Shown: piece after piece, positions 9,758 through 18,881 of the stretch | Numbering within the stretch: the first letter of the stretch is position 1 | How the letters are laid out: each line of letters starts with the position of its first letter | Assembly (NCBI RefSeq): GCF_900115085.1 | Contig: NZ_FOVF01000028.1 | Location: forward strand, 1-64,000 | Source: Dokdonella immobilis | GTDB taxonomy: Bacteria > Pseudomonadota > Gammaproteobacteria > Xanthomonadales > Rhodanobacteraceae | Length of the DNA stretch: 64,000 nucleotides | Direction of reading: 5' to 3' | Position numbers and translations under genes: made by a program | Notes under the pieces: generated by a model | What the model was told of the DNA's origin: nothing | Seen by the model: only the letters and a program-made list of their open reading frames with translations | The model's database searches: none

Positions 9758-9937
9758 GGCTGCGGGGTCTCGGACGCCGGCGGTCGACGCGGCGTGCGCA
9801 GGAATCGTTCGGATATGGCCCTCGTGCGGGTCCGGACCGGAACCCGCTGGCGCTCTTGGGAAGACGCCAACGGATCCCGATCCTCGCCGGAGAGCGCGGT
9901 CGCTCAGTGCATCGGGGCGCGGAGCAGGCGAATGCCG

Positions 9938-12370
9938 CTAGAACCAGAAGCCGAAGTTCACGCCGACGGTTCGCGGTGGCAGGTATTGCGAGAGGTATTC
10001 GAAGCCACTGCCGACGGCGGTGCGCCCGGCACTGGTGCGTACCTTCTTGTTCTCGACGTTGTCGACGTAGGCATCGATGTACCAGGTGCCGGTCGGGTTG
10101 AGATAGCGCATGCTCAGGTCGGTGCGGTGGTAGCTGGCCTGCTTGTCGCCGTCGCCGAGGTTGAAGGCGCTGAGCCAGCTCTCGGTCTCGTAGTGCGTGC
10201 TGATGCGCGGGGTCAGGCGGGCGCCGCTGGCGAAGCGGAAGTCGTGCTCGTAGACCAGGGTGAACGCGGCGTCCGGTGCGTGCGCGAGTTCGTTGCCCGA
10301 TACGTCGAGGCAGTTGCCGATGCCCGATTCGGCCGGGCAGGCCGGCAGGCCCTGGTAGTCGTTCGATCCGGCATAGAGCAGGGTGCCGAGCTTCTTGTGC
10401 GGAATCGCCGAGAACACGAACTGCAGGCGGTCGTCATCGCTCAGGCGTGCATTCAGTTCCGACTCGAAGCCCCAGACCTTGGTGCTGCCCTTGACGTTCG
10501 AGAAGCCGAGGCCGCGGCTGCCGTCGACGAAGGTGATCGGCGCGGCGAGCTGGAAGTCCTTGAAGTCCTCGTAGTAGATCGCGTTGTTCCAGATCACCTG
10601 GCCATCGAGGAAGGACGACTTGGTGCCGATCTCGAAGTTGGTCAGCTCTTCGTGCTTGTACGGCACGCCGCCATCCTGCAGGCCGCCGGACTTGTAGCCG
10701 GTCGAGACGCTGGCATAGAGCAGCATGCTCGGGCTCAGGTCGTAGTCGGCGCGGACCAGCCAGGTCAGCTGGCCGTGGTCGTATTTGCCGTCGTTGATGC
10801 CGCCGACGCCGAAACCGAAACCGGTTTCGGTGCTCGGGATCGTGCCGGGCGCGACCGGCACCTGAGGCACATCGGGGTTGTATTGCCAGCCCCAGCCGCG
10901 GCCGCCGATGTTTTCCTTGGCGTCGTCGGTGTAGCGCAGGCCGCCGGTCAGGCGGAACACGTCGGACAGGTTCCAGGTGGCCTGGCCGAAGATGGCCTTG
11001 GAGTCGACCGTCTGCTTGGGCTGGATGAACGAGCCCTGCCAGGCGACCGTACCCTGCTGGGTGCCGTTGAAGATCGGGATGTCGAAGCGGATCTTGTTCT
11101 TCTCGGCGGCGTAGTAGAGGCCGAGGATCCAGTCCACCGTGTTCTCGCCGTTCGACTTCAGGTCGAGTTCGTGGCTGTGGTTGCGATAGACCGAATAGTT
11201 GGTGCGGTCTTCCTGGAAGGTCGCGCCGGTCGTGTAGCTGGTCGGCACCTGCACGCCACCGTCCTGGTCGAAGTCCGACGAACCCTCGAAGCGGCTGAAG
11301 CCGGCGGTGTAGGAGAGCGACAGATAATCGCTGAGCTGCCAGTCCATGCGGCTGCGCAGCGTGTGCACTTCGCGATCCAGATACGGCGCGGTATCGGCGA
11401 AGGTCGACCAGAACTCCTGGCCGGCGCGCGGCGTCTGCATCAGGTTCATGTTCGGCGTGCCGGTGTCGCGGAAGTATTCGTAGGAGACGTTCCACCTGAA
11501 ATCGTCGCTCGGCTGGAACAGGCTGCTGACGCGCAGCGCGCTCTGGTTCTGCGCGTTGTACTTGTCGCCGCCGTTGACGAACAGGTTCGGATTGATCGCC
11601 TGGAACGCGGCCGGATCGCCGCCCGAAGCCAGGTAGGCCGCCTGCTGCGATTCGAGCGAAGGCAGCAGCTCGCCGGGATTCTGGTAGTCGACGTAGCCTT
11701 CGTGTTCCTCGTGGGCAAAGGCCACGCGCATCGCCCAGCTGTCGCTGATCGGCAGGTTGAAGGCGCCGCGACCACCGAGGCGTCCGTAGTCGCCGATGCC
11801 GAACTGTACGTTGCCCGAGCTGTCGCCGATAACCGGCTTGGCGGTCTGCATGTTGACTGCGCCGACCGTCGAGTTGCGACCCCACAGGGTGCCCTGCGGA
11901 CCGCGCAGCACTTCGACCGATTCGAGATCGAGCAGCAGCGAGGCGGCGCCTTCCGCGCGCGGCGTGTAGATGCCGTCGACGAACAGGGCGACTTCGGGAT
12001 CGGCGTACTCGGTCTTGGCGCTGTCGTTGCCGATGCCGCGCAAGGTCAGGGTGATCACACCGTGGTCGCCCTGGGTGGTCGCGGCAAAACCCGGGACCAG
12101 GCTGGTGATGTCCTGCACCGTGATCACGCGTTCCTTTTCGAGCTGCTGCGCACCGATCGCGGTGATCGCGATCGGCGTCTTCTGCAGCGGCGTGCTGCGC
12201 TTGGTCGCCGTCACCGTGATCGTGTCGAGCGAGGCGCTGGATTCCGGGGCGCCGCCGTCGGGCTTGGACGCGGGATCCGCGCCGGACTCGGACTGTGCCG
12301 CGGCCATGGCCGAGCTGGCCGCGAGGACCGCTGCGATGGAACGATGAAGCAAGGTCTTGCGAACGAACAT
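9938..12370 (-). CDS. TonB-dependent outer-membrane receptor (carbohydrate type)
   Basis: 810 residues. It has a signal peptide (MFVRKTLLHRSIAAVLAASSAMAAAQ), a TonB-box-like stretch LDTITVTATKR, a plug domain (VLRGPQGTLWGRNSTVGAVN) and a long beta-barrel ending in Phe (FGFWF), as required for outer-membrane insertion. There is no N-terminal STN signalling domain. It probably takes up an oligosaccharide for the GH1/GPH system. A strong ribosome site GGGAGGTAG (about 12377-12386 on the minus strand) fixes the start. The promoter region shared with the halogenase gene contains three LacI-type operators. Confidence 0.93.
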   Translation of the reverse strand: MFVRKTLLHRSIAAVLAASSAMAAAQSESGADPASKPDGGAPESSASLDTITVTATKRSTPLQKTPIAITAIGAQQLEKERVITVQDITSLVPGFAATTQGDHGVITLTLRGIGNDSAKTEYADPEVALFVDGIYTPRAEGAASLLLDLESVEVLRGPQGTLWGRNSTVGAVNMQTAKPVIGDSSGNVQFGIGDYGRLGGRGAFNLPISDSWAMRVAFAHEEHEGYVDYQNPGELLPSLESQQAAYLASGGDPAAFQAINPNLFVNGGDKYNAQNQSALRVSSLFQPSDDFRWNVSYEYFRDTGTPNMNLMQTPRAGQEFWSTFADTAPYLDREVHTLRSRMDWQLSDYLSLSYTAGFSRFEGSSDFDQDGGVQVPTSYTTGATFQEDRTNYSVYRNHSHELDLKSNGENTVDWILGLYYAAEKNKIRFDIPIFNGTQQGTVAWQGSFIQPKQTVDSKAIFGQATWNLSDVFRLTGGLRYTDDAKENIGGRGWGWQYNPDVPQVPVAPGTIPSTETGFGFGVGGINDGKYDHGQLTWLVRADYDLSPSMLLYASVSTGYKSGGLQDGGVPYKHEELTNFEIGTKSSFLDGQVIWNNAIYYEDFKDFQLAAPITFVDGSRGLGFSNVKGSTKVWGFESELNARLSDDDRLQFVFSAIPHKKLGTLLYAGSNDYQGLPACPAESGIGNCLDVSGNELAHAPDAAFTLVYEHDFRFASGARLTPRISTHYETESWLSAFNLGDGDKQASYHRTDLSMRYLNPTGTWYIDAYVDNVENKKVRTSAGRTAVGSGFEYLSQYLPPRTVGVNFGFWF

Positions 12371-12456
12371 TGGACTCTACCTCCCGATGGTGACGCCCTC
12401 TGAGCCTTCCCCTGAGCGCCGATGGATGCCGCGTGGCGACGCAGAGTGCACACCGA

Positions 12457-12537
12457 TGACAACGCTGTCAAGAACTTTTAGACAGCGTTGTCATTCGGTC
12501 TAAGTCATTGTTGCAGCGCAAAATGACAGCGCAGTCA
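12457..12537. promoter_or_regulatory. Three LacI-type operators in a divergent promoter region
   Basis: Three 14-bp near-palindromes with central CG: TGACAACGCTGTCA (12457-12470), AGACAGCGTTGTCA (12480-12493) and TGACAGCGCAGTCA (12524-12537). The first two also form one perfect 14-bp inverted repeat around AAGAACTTTTA. Centres are 23 and 44 bp apart. A central CG and half-sites of the form TGACARC are typical of LacI-family operators, and the locus encodes one LacI protein. They probably control both the receptor operon and the halogenase gene. Confidence 0.75.
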
Positions 12538-12605
12538 TCAAAGCGTAACGTCCCCCGATTTCCTCCATCCGCGCCCGGCTCGCGCGCCACCCGGAGAGTG
12601 CCATC

Positions 12606-14162
12606 ATGCTGCGAAGCATACTGATTGCGGGGGGTGGTACGGCCGGCTGGCTGTGCGCCTGCTACCTGGCGAAAACCCTCAACAGCGGCGCGCAGGGCGC
12701 AGTCCGCATCAGCCTGGTCGAATCGCCCGACATCGGCATACTCGGCGTCGGCGAAGGCACCTTCCCCTCGATCCGCGCCGCGCTCTCGCAGATCGGCATC
12801 AGTGAATCGCGCTTCATCCGCGAAACCCAGGCCACCTTCAAGCAGGGCATCCGCTTCGTCGACTGGGTGCGCCCGGCCGGATCGCCCGGGCGCAATCACT
12901 ACTTCCATCCGTTCAACCTGCCCAGTTCGCGCGTCGACGGTCTCGACCTGCTGCCCTACTGGTTGCTCGGCGAGGCCGGCGAGGGCGCGTCCTTCGCCGA
13001 TGCCGTGACCCTGCAGACCGCGGTGGCCGATGCCGGGCGCGCGCCGAAGCGCCGCGGCGACGCCGACTACGACGGGCCGATGAACTACGCCTACCACTTC
13101 GATGCGATGCAGGTCGCCCGCCTGCTCGCCGAGCAGGGCCGCGCCCTCGGCGTGTCGCACCATCTCGGCACCATCGTCGATGTCCCGCTCGACGCGCAGG
13201 GGGCCATCGCCGGCGTCACCACGAAAGAGCTCGGCACCCTGCACGCCGATCTCTACGTCGACTGCACCGGCATGCGCGCCGCGCTGATCGGCAAGGCGCT
13301 CGGCCAGCGCTTCAAACCGGTTGGCGATGTCCTCTTCGTCGATCGCGCCGTGGCCATCCAGGTGCCCTATGCGCAGCCCGACGCGCCGATTCCGTCCTAC
13401 ACGATATCCACGGCGCACGAAGCCGGCTGGACCTGGGATATCGGCCTGCAGGAGCGCCGCGGTGTCGGCTACGTCTATTCGAGCCGCCACACCAGCGACG
13501 ACCGCGCCGAGGAAGTGCTGCGCCAATACATCGGCCCCGCCGCGGACGGATTGAATGCGCGCCGCCTGCCGTTCGAAACCGGCTATCGCCCCGTGCAGTG
13601 GAAACACAACTGCGTGGCGATCGGGCTCTCCGCGGGATTCCTCGAGCCGCTCGAATCGACCGGCATCGGCCTGATCGAAATGGGCACCTACCTGCTCGCC
13701 CACCTGCTGCCGATGGACGGCCAGTTCGAGCGCGCCTCAACACACTTCAACACGATGATGCGCGAACGCTACACACGCATCGTCGATTTCCTCAAGCTGC
13801 ACTACTGCCTGACCCAGCGCCGCGACAGCGCGTTCTGGACCGACAACGCCGACCCGGCCAGCATCCCCGAAACACTGCGCGACCGCCTCGCCGAATGGCG
13901 CCATCGCGCCCCGCACCGCCTCGACTTCATCACCGACCTCGAGATGTTCATGCCGGCCAGCTGGCAGTTCATCCTTTACGGCATGGAATTCCAGACCGAC
14001 CTCAGCGCCCAACGCGCCATCTACCCGCGCACCGCCGAAGCCCGCCGCGAATTCGAAATGCTGCGCGCGGTCAGCCCGCATGCGATCAGGGATCTGCCTG
14101 GGCACCGCGCGCTGGTCGATGACCTCTGCGCCACGACGGCGCCGCGATTGGCGGTGGTCTAG
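12606..14162 (+). CDS. Tryptophan halogenase-like FAD-dependent protein
   Basis: 518 residues with the FAD-binding start ILIAGGGTAGW and the conserved lysine in ATFKQGIRF (Lys79, the same number as the catalytic Lys of PrnA). The second family motif WxWxIP appears as WTWDIG, so the Pro is lost. Members of this family often sit beside carbohydrate TonB receptors in Xanthomonas and Caulobacter relatives, where their reaction is unclear; true tryptophan halogenation here is doubtful. A GGAGAG ribosome site precedes the ATG. It is divergent from the receptor gene and shares its operators. Confidence 0.88.
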   Translation: MLRSILIAGGGTAGWLCACYLAKTLNSGAQGAVRISLVESPDIGILGVGEGTFPSIRAALSQIGISESRFIRETQATFKQGIRFVDWVRPAGSPGRNHYFHPFNLPSSRVDGLDLLPYWLLGEAGEGASFADAVTLQTAVADAGRAPKRRGDADYDGPMNYAYHFDAMQVARLLAEQGRALGVSHHLGTIVDVPLDAQGAIAGVTTKELGTLHADLYVDCTGMRAALIGKALGQRFKPVGDVLFVDRAVAIQVPYAQPDAPIPSYTISTAHEAGWTWDIGLQERRGVGYVYSSRHTSDDRAEEVLRQYIGPAADGLNARRLPFETGYRPVQWKHNCVAIGLSAGFLEPLESTGIGLIEMGTYLLAHLLPMDGQFERASTHFNTMMRERYTRIVDFLKLHYCLTQRRDSAFWTDNADPASIPETLRDRLAEWRHRAPHRLDFITDLEMFMPASWQFILYGMEFQTDLSAQRAIYPRTAEARREFEMLRAVSPHAIRDLPGHRALVDDLCATTAPRLAVV

Positions 14163-14201
14163 CTGCAGGATAGCCAATGTTGGTCGAGCAGGGTTAGCGC
14201 A

Positions 14202-14231
14202 AAGGGCTGCTTTCGACCCAAAGCAGCCCTT
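14202..14231 (+). terminator. Perfect 12-bp hairpin after the halogenase gene
   Basis: AAGGGCTGCTTT (14202-14213) pairs perfectly with AAAGCAGCCCTT (14220-14231) around a CGACCC loop, 40 bp past the stop codon. It is a likely terminator, but only TT follows the stem, so factor-independent action is uncertain. Confidence 0.6.
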
Positions 14232-14323
14232 CAGCGCATTCTGGTAGCGACAACTCCGCCCTCAATTGCGCCGACCCATGCCGTAGACAGCTGCCCGCCG
14301 TTCGAATGCTTGCCGGGAGGGTT

Positions 14324-15235
14324 CTACCCCGAAATCACGGACGGTTGAAAAAGGGCTGCGAACTTCCGGTCTTGCCTGGCGACACTTCTCCGCATTCTTG
14401 GGTTGTGGAACCGCTCGATGTATTCGAACACATCGGCTCTGGCCGCATCGAGTGTCGGGTACTTCATTCGGTGGATGCGTTCGCGTTTGAGCATGCCGAA
14501 GAAGCCTTCGCAGGCGGCATTGTCCCCGCAGTGACCCACCGCGCTCATTGAGCACAGCAGGCCGTTGCCAGACAGGTAGTGTTGGTAGTCCCCACTCCGG
14601 AACTGACTGCCACGATCGGAATGCAGGATCACCGGATCGCGACCCTGCCGTTGCCAGACCGCCATCTGCACGGCCCGGATCACCATCTGGCGATCCTGCC
14701 GGTGGTGCATTGTCCAGCCCACGATGCGCTGGTCGAACAGATCCAGCACGATGCACAGATACAGCTTGCCTTCGTGGGTCTTGATCTCGGTGTTGTCGGT
14801 GACCCACTTGGTCTCCGGCTCCAATGCGATGAAGTCCCGCTCCAGCAGGTTGCGTACACCCGGGGGCGTCAGCGCTGGCCGGCCGCGCTGACCACGCCGC
14901 TTCGGCCGCGGCCAGCCCTGGAGGCCGTCGGCTGCCATCAACCGCGCCACCCGGTTCACGCTAGCCGTCTCGCCTTCCTCGGCCAGGTCTTCGTGCATGC
15001 GACCGGCGCCAAGGGTGCCCCGGCTGTCTTCGTGCAGCTCGCGGATACGCCCGACCAATCGCTCGTTGTCGAGCTGTCGGGCGCTGGGCAGTCGCTGGCT
15101 CCAGTCGTAGTAACCGCTGGCCGATACCTTCAGGCAGCGGCACATCAGTCGAACCGGAAACTCGTCGCGGCAACGTTCGATCACCTGATACCTCAGGATG
15201 ATCCCTTGGCAAAGAACGTCGCCGCTTCTCGCAAA
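14324..15235 (-). CDS. IS3-family transposase OrfB (DDE integrase core)
   Basis: The catalytic subunit, with the DDE triad visible as [20 protein letters not shown] and [15 protein letters not shown]. It begins with the helical [12 protein letters not shown] segment usual in IS3 OrfB. No good independent start is seen near its 5' end; the frame is entered by a -1 shift from orfA at TTTTTTG (15232-15238), which gives ...[18 protein letters not shown]. The coordinates therefore mark the frame after the shift. The open frame itself continues to 15355, but that part is the shadow of orfA. Confidence 0.9.
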   Translation of the reverse strand, partial: FARSGDVLCQGIILRYQVIERCRDEFPVRLMCRCLKVSASGYYDWSQRLPSARQLDNERLVGRIRELHEDSRGTLGAGRMHEDLAEEGETASVNRVARLMAADGLQGWPRPKRRGQRGRPALTPPGVRNLLERDFIALEPETKWVTDNTEIKTHEGKLYLCIVLDLFDQRIVGWTMHHRQDRQMVIRAVQMAVWQRQGRDPVILHSDRGSQFRSGDYQHYLSGNGLLCSMSAVGHCGDNAACEGFFGMLKRERIHRMKYPTLDAARADVFEYIERFHNPRMRRSVARQDRKFAALFQPSVISG

Positions 15236-15480
15236 AAATCCCGTTCCTTCTTGACCCGGGCCAGCTCGCGTTTGAGGCGAGCCAGTTCCTCGTCCCGGGG
15301 CGTGCCGGTGCCACCGAAGGCCGTCTGCCCCTGTTGTTCTGCTTCCCGCTTCCAACGGGTCAGCAGACTGTCTCGGATCCCCAGCTCCCGGGCCACCTGG
15401 GCACAGCTGACGCCTGGCCGGGTGGCCTGCTCAACCGCACCGCGCTTGAACTCCGCACTGAACTTCCTTCGCTTCGACAT
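15193..15480 (-). CDS. IS3-family transposase OrfA (helix-turn-helix)
   Basis: 95 residues, [19 protein letters not shown]..., the IS3/IS911 N-terminal DNA-binding domain (HTH_Tnp_1), followed by a leucine-zipper-like helix [27 protein letters not shown] five bases before the ATG at 15480 decides this start over the Met two codons upstream. Its last third contains the slippery T TTT TTG through which a fused OrfAB transposase would be made. Confidence 0.92.
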   Translation of the reverse strand: MSKRRKFSAEFKRGAVEQATRPGVSCAQVARELGIRDSLLTRWKREAEQQGQTAFGGTGTPRDEELARLKRELARVKKERDFLREAATFFAKGSS

Positions 15481-15539
15481 GAACACTCCTCATGGCCTCG
15501 ATCGGCCTTCTCGTAAGTGTCCGTGAAAACGGGGGTGAA

Positions 15540-16145
15540 CCCCGCTGACGCCAAGAGCCGCTGGCCGAGCCAGCGAATCAACGGCTGCTACTACTGAGCC
15601 AACGCCTGCTATACCACCTGACCCAGTTGGCTGCTTGGCTTTATTCACGTACACCAGCGAGATTGACTATCAAGACTCACTGAATCGCCCCGGGTCAGTT
15701 TTGCGTGGAGATCAACTCACGCATACCTGGGTTGGTCAATCGAGAGATGCTCAGACTTTCCCACGCCAGTCGCTGCCTGCCTCTCACCGCAAACAGTACG
15801 CAGTTCAAGGGAATGCGCACCCCACCGGTGCTGACGATTACCCTGCCTGACCGGCGATTACAGGCAAGGCCTGTAATTGTGTTCGCGCAGGGAATCCAAG
15901 GCCGCCTTGACCATCAAGGCGTGGCGTTGCACAGTCGGGGGGGTGAACGACGTGGCTCGGGACTTGGATGACATAAGGAAGGTATGAACAAGTCGCCGCG
16001 AGTGTGCTGGGATTGCCCCGTCACCGCATGGCCTGGATTCAATGGATCAGATGAGCTTTGGCGACGCCGAGTACGCCGCCAAGAAGAAGACGCGGCGCGA
16101 GCGATCACTTACAAGTCCGCGCGGCTGAGGGCTGAGGGCCACTGC
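15540..16145. other. Left junction of defence island 1, no convincing gene
   Basis: About 600 bp of mixed composition. Short frames exist (15635-15850, 15705-15971) but none has a recognisable domain or good codon use. TGAATCGCCCCGGGT at 15681-15695 looks like the terminus of another IS, as far as I can recall such ends. An open frame joined to the next gene begins at 15984 after AAGGA, which could be an alternative start. I see no tRNA gene or attachment repeat. Confidence 0.4.
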
Positions 16146-18881
16146 ATGAGCTCATTGGAAGAGACCTGTCGCCGCCTACACGACCACTTTGTGGCGCTGA
16201 AGACGAGCCGTGATCGAAAGACCCAAGGTCCTGTCTACGTGCTCGAGCATCCGTTGTCGATCGCCGAGTGCGACGCACTCACATCGCAGCTTCGTGTTGC
16301 CTACCGGACAATGGGTGCACGCCAGGGTCACTGGCTGGCTTGGCTCGTTGCCGCGACAGAACTGGGCTACTCCTACAGCGGATCCGACTACTGGCCTCGT
16401 CTGCAGAAACGGGTGCCCGAGTGGGAATTCAACGACCGCGGGCGTTTGGCTCGGTGGTTTGAGCGCTTCGCCAAGGAGTTTGCCGGCGCGCGTCCCAGCG
16501 GTGCGTGGGCGGCTCAGTTTCGACTCATCGCTTGGCCGATCACGCACGCGATCCTTCCGACCGATTTGCAGGTCCAACTCGCACGCGCCATCTACACAGC
16601 GCGGCACTACCTGTTTGGCATTGAGGAGAAGTCGGACGAAGAGCTCGGCCAGACCATCGCCCGCCGCTGGGTACCGCATGGCGACCGGTTCGAAAGGTTG
16701 CTTCAACGCGAGGCCTTCGTCGGCTCGTTGGTACGCATGCTGCTGCAGCCCAAGGCCGAGCAAGACGCGCTGTCCCAGCAGACACTCCGGCGGATTGTGG
16801 CCGATGTGGACTCGAAATCAGAGGCAGAAATTCTATTGCGAGATGCCCGGGCTTCTTGCCGTCCGACGGTGCGTTTCGCGGCCCCAGCACCAAGAGCGGA
16901 GCAGAGCGCGGTGTCGAGGCCACGCTTCAGCCCAGATCTGGTGCTCGAGCAGAGCACCGACGGCCAATGGCAGTCGTTCGTGTATCCCAGCTCTGCCGTC
17001 GGCTTGGCCGCAGAGGCACCCGCGCTGAGAAAGTCGCTCGAGCGGCTGCGCTTCTCGGTCGCTGGGAATCCGACCCAGGCGTTTAGCGCACTTGAGCTGC
17101 TAAATGCCTCGCCGCGCAAGCGTCCGCTCGGCACGTTTCCAGTCACCGGAACCCCGGTCCTGCGCTTTTTCCCGTCAGACGCGCCGGACGCCGTGCTGCT
17201 TACCCGTGATTGCGTGATGGCGCCCCGCGAGTACTGGGTATTTAAGATCCGCAACGACGGCAGCGCGTGGCTGCAGTCGACCCCAACGTTGTTGTCCGGA
17301 GCGAGCTACCTGGTCGGTAGCCTGGACCCCACGAAAGTGCTCCCAGGAAAGACGCTGGAACGACCCCTCGGCGACCTGCGGCTGGCCCGGCTGGAATTGG
17401 CTAGTACCCTGACGGAGACAGACCGAGCCGCACTTCGCTCAGCCGGCTTCCAGGTCGCGCAGCGCACCGCGCTCCACCCCTGGGGTGTGTTGCCTCGCGT
17501 GTGGCGGGAGGATGGCTTCGCCGAATATGTCCAAGGTGAGCCCTTGCTCCTTCGCGTTGAAAGGGATCATTACTTTGCGGCGCTTCGCGTGACGGTCGAC
17601 TCTGAAGCCGCCCAGGAACTCCCGTCCGCGACATCTGATGCCTTCCTGCTGGAGATCGGCGGACTGGCACTTGGCGATCACGAGATAGGCATCGACACCC
17701 TGACGGTGGAGCGCAAGGCCAAAGTGCTCACGACCACGCGCGTGGCCAGCACGCTGCTCCATGTTCATGTGCGCGCCCCCAGTGCCTGGCAGCCCGGCGT
17801 GCTGCCAACCGAGGCGTTGGCCGTCAACGTGGAGCCAGAAGGAACGACGCTTGAGCAGGTTTTGGACGGCGTGGCGGATCTTTCGGTCGAAGGGGCCGCC
17901 GAAGATGTGGTCGAGGTCACCTTACAGATCGTCGATGGCGGCGGCGAACGTCACGGCCACACCATCCTGCGCCGCCGTCCGCCTATCACGAGGGCCGACT
18001 GGCACAAACACCTTGAGGCCGCGACGAGGGATTCCGAACTGCCGTACCACGCGTTGGGGGCAACGCAGGCCGCGCTCGTTATTAGCAGCGAGCGCTTTGG
18101 CAGCCATCGCAAAGACGTGTCCGTCTTCCCGTCACCGCTGCGTTGGGCCTTAAAGCCTCATGGCTCCGGCTTCATCATTCAACTGCATACCGACGATGAT
18201 GTGCCGGCCCAGGTCACGTTTCATTCGCGCGCCACCCCATGCGCGGAAGTACCGATCGCCTTCGCTCGCGTTTTCGATGCGATGTCGGCGTGTGACGGAC
18301 TTTACGTGGCCCGTCAGCATGAGACGCAGGCTGTGCTGGAGGTTTCCTCCCCGCCAGCGCAACTGACTGGCTTCGAGGCCCTGGCTAGCGCGCGAATCGA
18401 AGAGCGCGACCCGCTTCGCCTGCTGGCTTGCCTGGCGTGCTGGATCGGAGCGCCGATGCTTGGACGACTAGCCAAGACTCGTCACACCCAGACGGTAAAC
18501 GGACTGCATACGCAGCTGGTCCACGTGCTGGCGCGCGATCCTTGGCCGTACTACGAGCAGCGGGTCGCAAAGCATCGCTCGCTCAAGGAACTGGACGACC
18601 TGGTCGTGCCGAAGGTTCCCAATTACGGCCGTGTCTTGGGACTACTGCGTGGATCGCGTGATCCCGACGTCGCGCGCACGAAATTCCTGAGCGCCTCAGA
18701 CCAGTTCGCGGTGTGCAAGGACCCAGCGCGCGTCGCGCTGGCATGGCAGCTGGTATTCGACCCGCGATCGGCTCGTGACTTGAGACTATTGGGCGAAAGC
18801 CTTGCTGACCCGGCTCTGCAGGCATTAATCCGAGGCGCGCGTTTGATCCAGTTGGGCATGAGGGAAGAGGCCGCGAAATGA
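16146..18881 (+). CDS. Large Druantia-associated protein (DruH/DruF-like, YjiT-type)
   Basis: 911 residues from the ATG at 16146 (GAGGG about 7 bp upstream); 965 if 15984 is used. The N-terminus SSLEETCRRLHDHFVALKTSRDRKTQGPVYVLEHPL and the segment HWLAWLVAATELGYSYSG match my memory of the STY4851/ECs_5259 (YjiT-like) family, which accompanies large DUF1998 helicases. That makes it the likely DruH (type III) or DruF (type II) counterpart. No catalytic motif is visible. It overlaps the next gene by an ATGA junction, so the three genes 16146-25416 form one operon. The link to helicase-based phage defence comes from context. Confidence 0.65.
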   Translation: MSSLEETCRRLHDHFVALKTSRDRKTQGPVYVLEHPLSIAECDALTSQLRVAYRTMGARQGHWLAWLVAATELGYSYSGSDYWPRLQKRVPEWEFNDRGRLARWFERFAKEFAGARPSGAWAAQFRLIAWPITHAILPTDLQVQLARAIYTARHYLFGIEEKSDEELGQTIARRWVPHGDRFERLLQREAFVGSLVRMLLQPKAEQDALSQQTLRRIVADVDSKSEAEILLRDARASCRPTVRFAAPAPRAEQSAVSRPRFSPDLVLEQSTDGQWQSFVYPSSAVGLAAEAPALRKSLERLRFSVAGNPTQAFSALELLNASPRKRPLGTFPVTGTPVLRFFPSDAPDAVLLTRDCVMAPREYWVFKIRNDGSAWLQSTPTLLSGASYLVGSLDPTKVLPGKTLERPLGDLRLARLELASTLTETDRAALRSAGFQVAQRTALHPWGVLPRVWREDGFAEYVQGEPLLLRVERDHYFAALRVTVDSEAAQELPSATSDAFLLEIGGLALGDHEIGIDTLTVERKAKVLTTTRVASTLLHVHVRAPSAWQPGVLPTEALAVNVEPEGTTLEQVLDGVADLSVEGAAEDVVEVTLQIVDGGGERHGHTILRRRPPITRADWHKHLEAATRDSELPYHALGATQAALVISSERFGSHRKDVSVFPSPLRWALKPHGSGFIIQLHTDDDVPAQVTFHSRATPCAEVPIAFARVFDAMSACDGLYVARQHETQAVLEVSSPPAQLTGFEALASARIEERDPLRLLACLACWIGAPMLGRLAKTRHTQTVNGLHTQLVHVLARDPWPYYEQRVAKHRSLKELDDLVVPKVPNYGRVLGLLRGSRDPDVARTKFLSASDQFAVCKDPARVALAWQLVFDPRSARDLRLLGESLADPALQALIRGARLIQLGMREEAAK

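Larger units (their letters stand above)
14322..15539 (-). mobile_element. Complete IS3-family insertion sequence
   Basis: About 1.2 kb holding orfA and orfB in overlapping frames. The ends form an imperfect inverted repeat: left TTCTACCCCGAAATCACGG (14322-14340), right CCGTGAAAACGGGGGTGAA (15521-15539); about 14 of 19 positions match. The orfB stop lies inside the left repeat. I could not see a clear short target duplication. Both transposase parts look intact. It sits between the sugar locus and the first defence island. Confidence 0.88.

Noticed and set aside
6644-12403. Plus-strand open frame of 1919 codons
   Set aside because: It lies antisense to the LacI, transporter, GH1 and TonB receptor genes, all of which have clear domains. 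Its product is rich in Arg, Gly, Glu and Val without any motif; such long frames arise from codon bias in high-GC DNA.
14322-15539. Target-site duplication of the IS3 element
   Set aside because: Flanking bases did not give a convincing 3-4 bp direct repeat, and the exact ends are uncertain by one or two bases.
15635-15971. Short frames left of defence island 1
   Set aside because: They overlap each other, have no ribosome site or recognisable domain, and their composition does not look coding.
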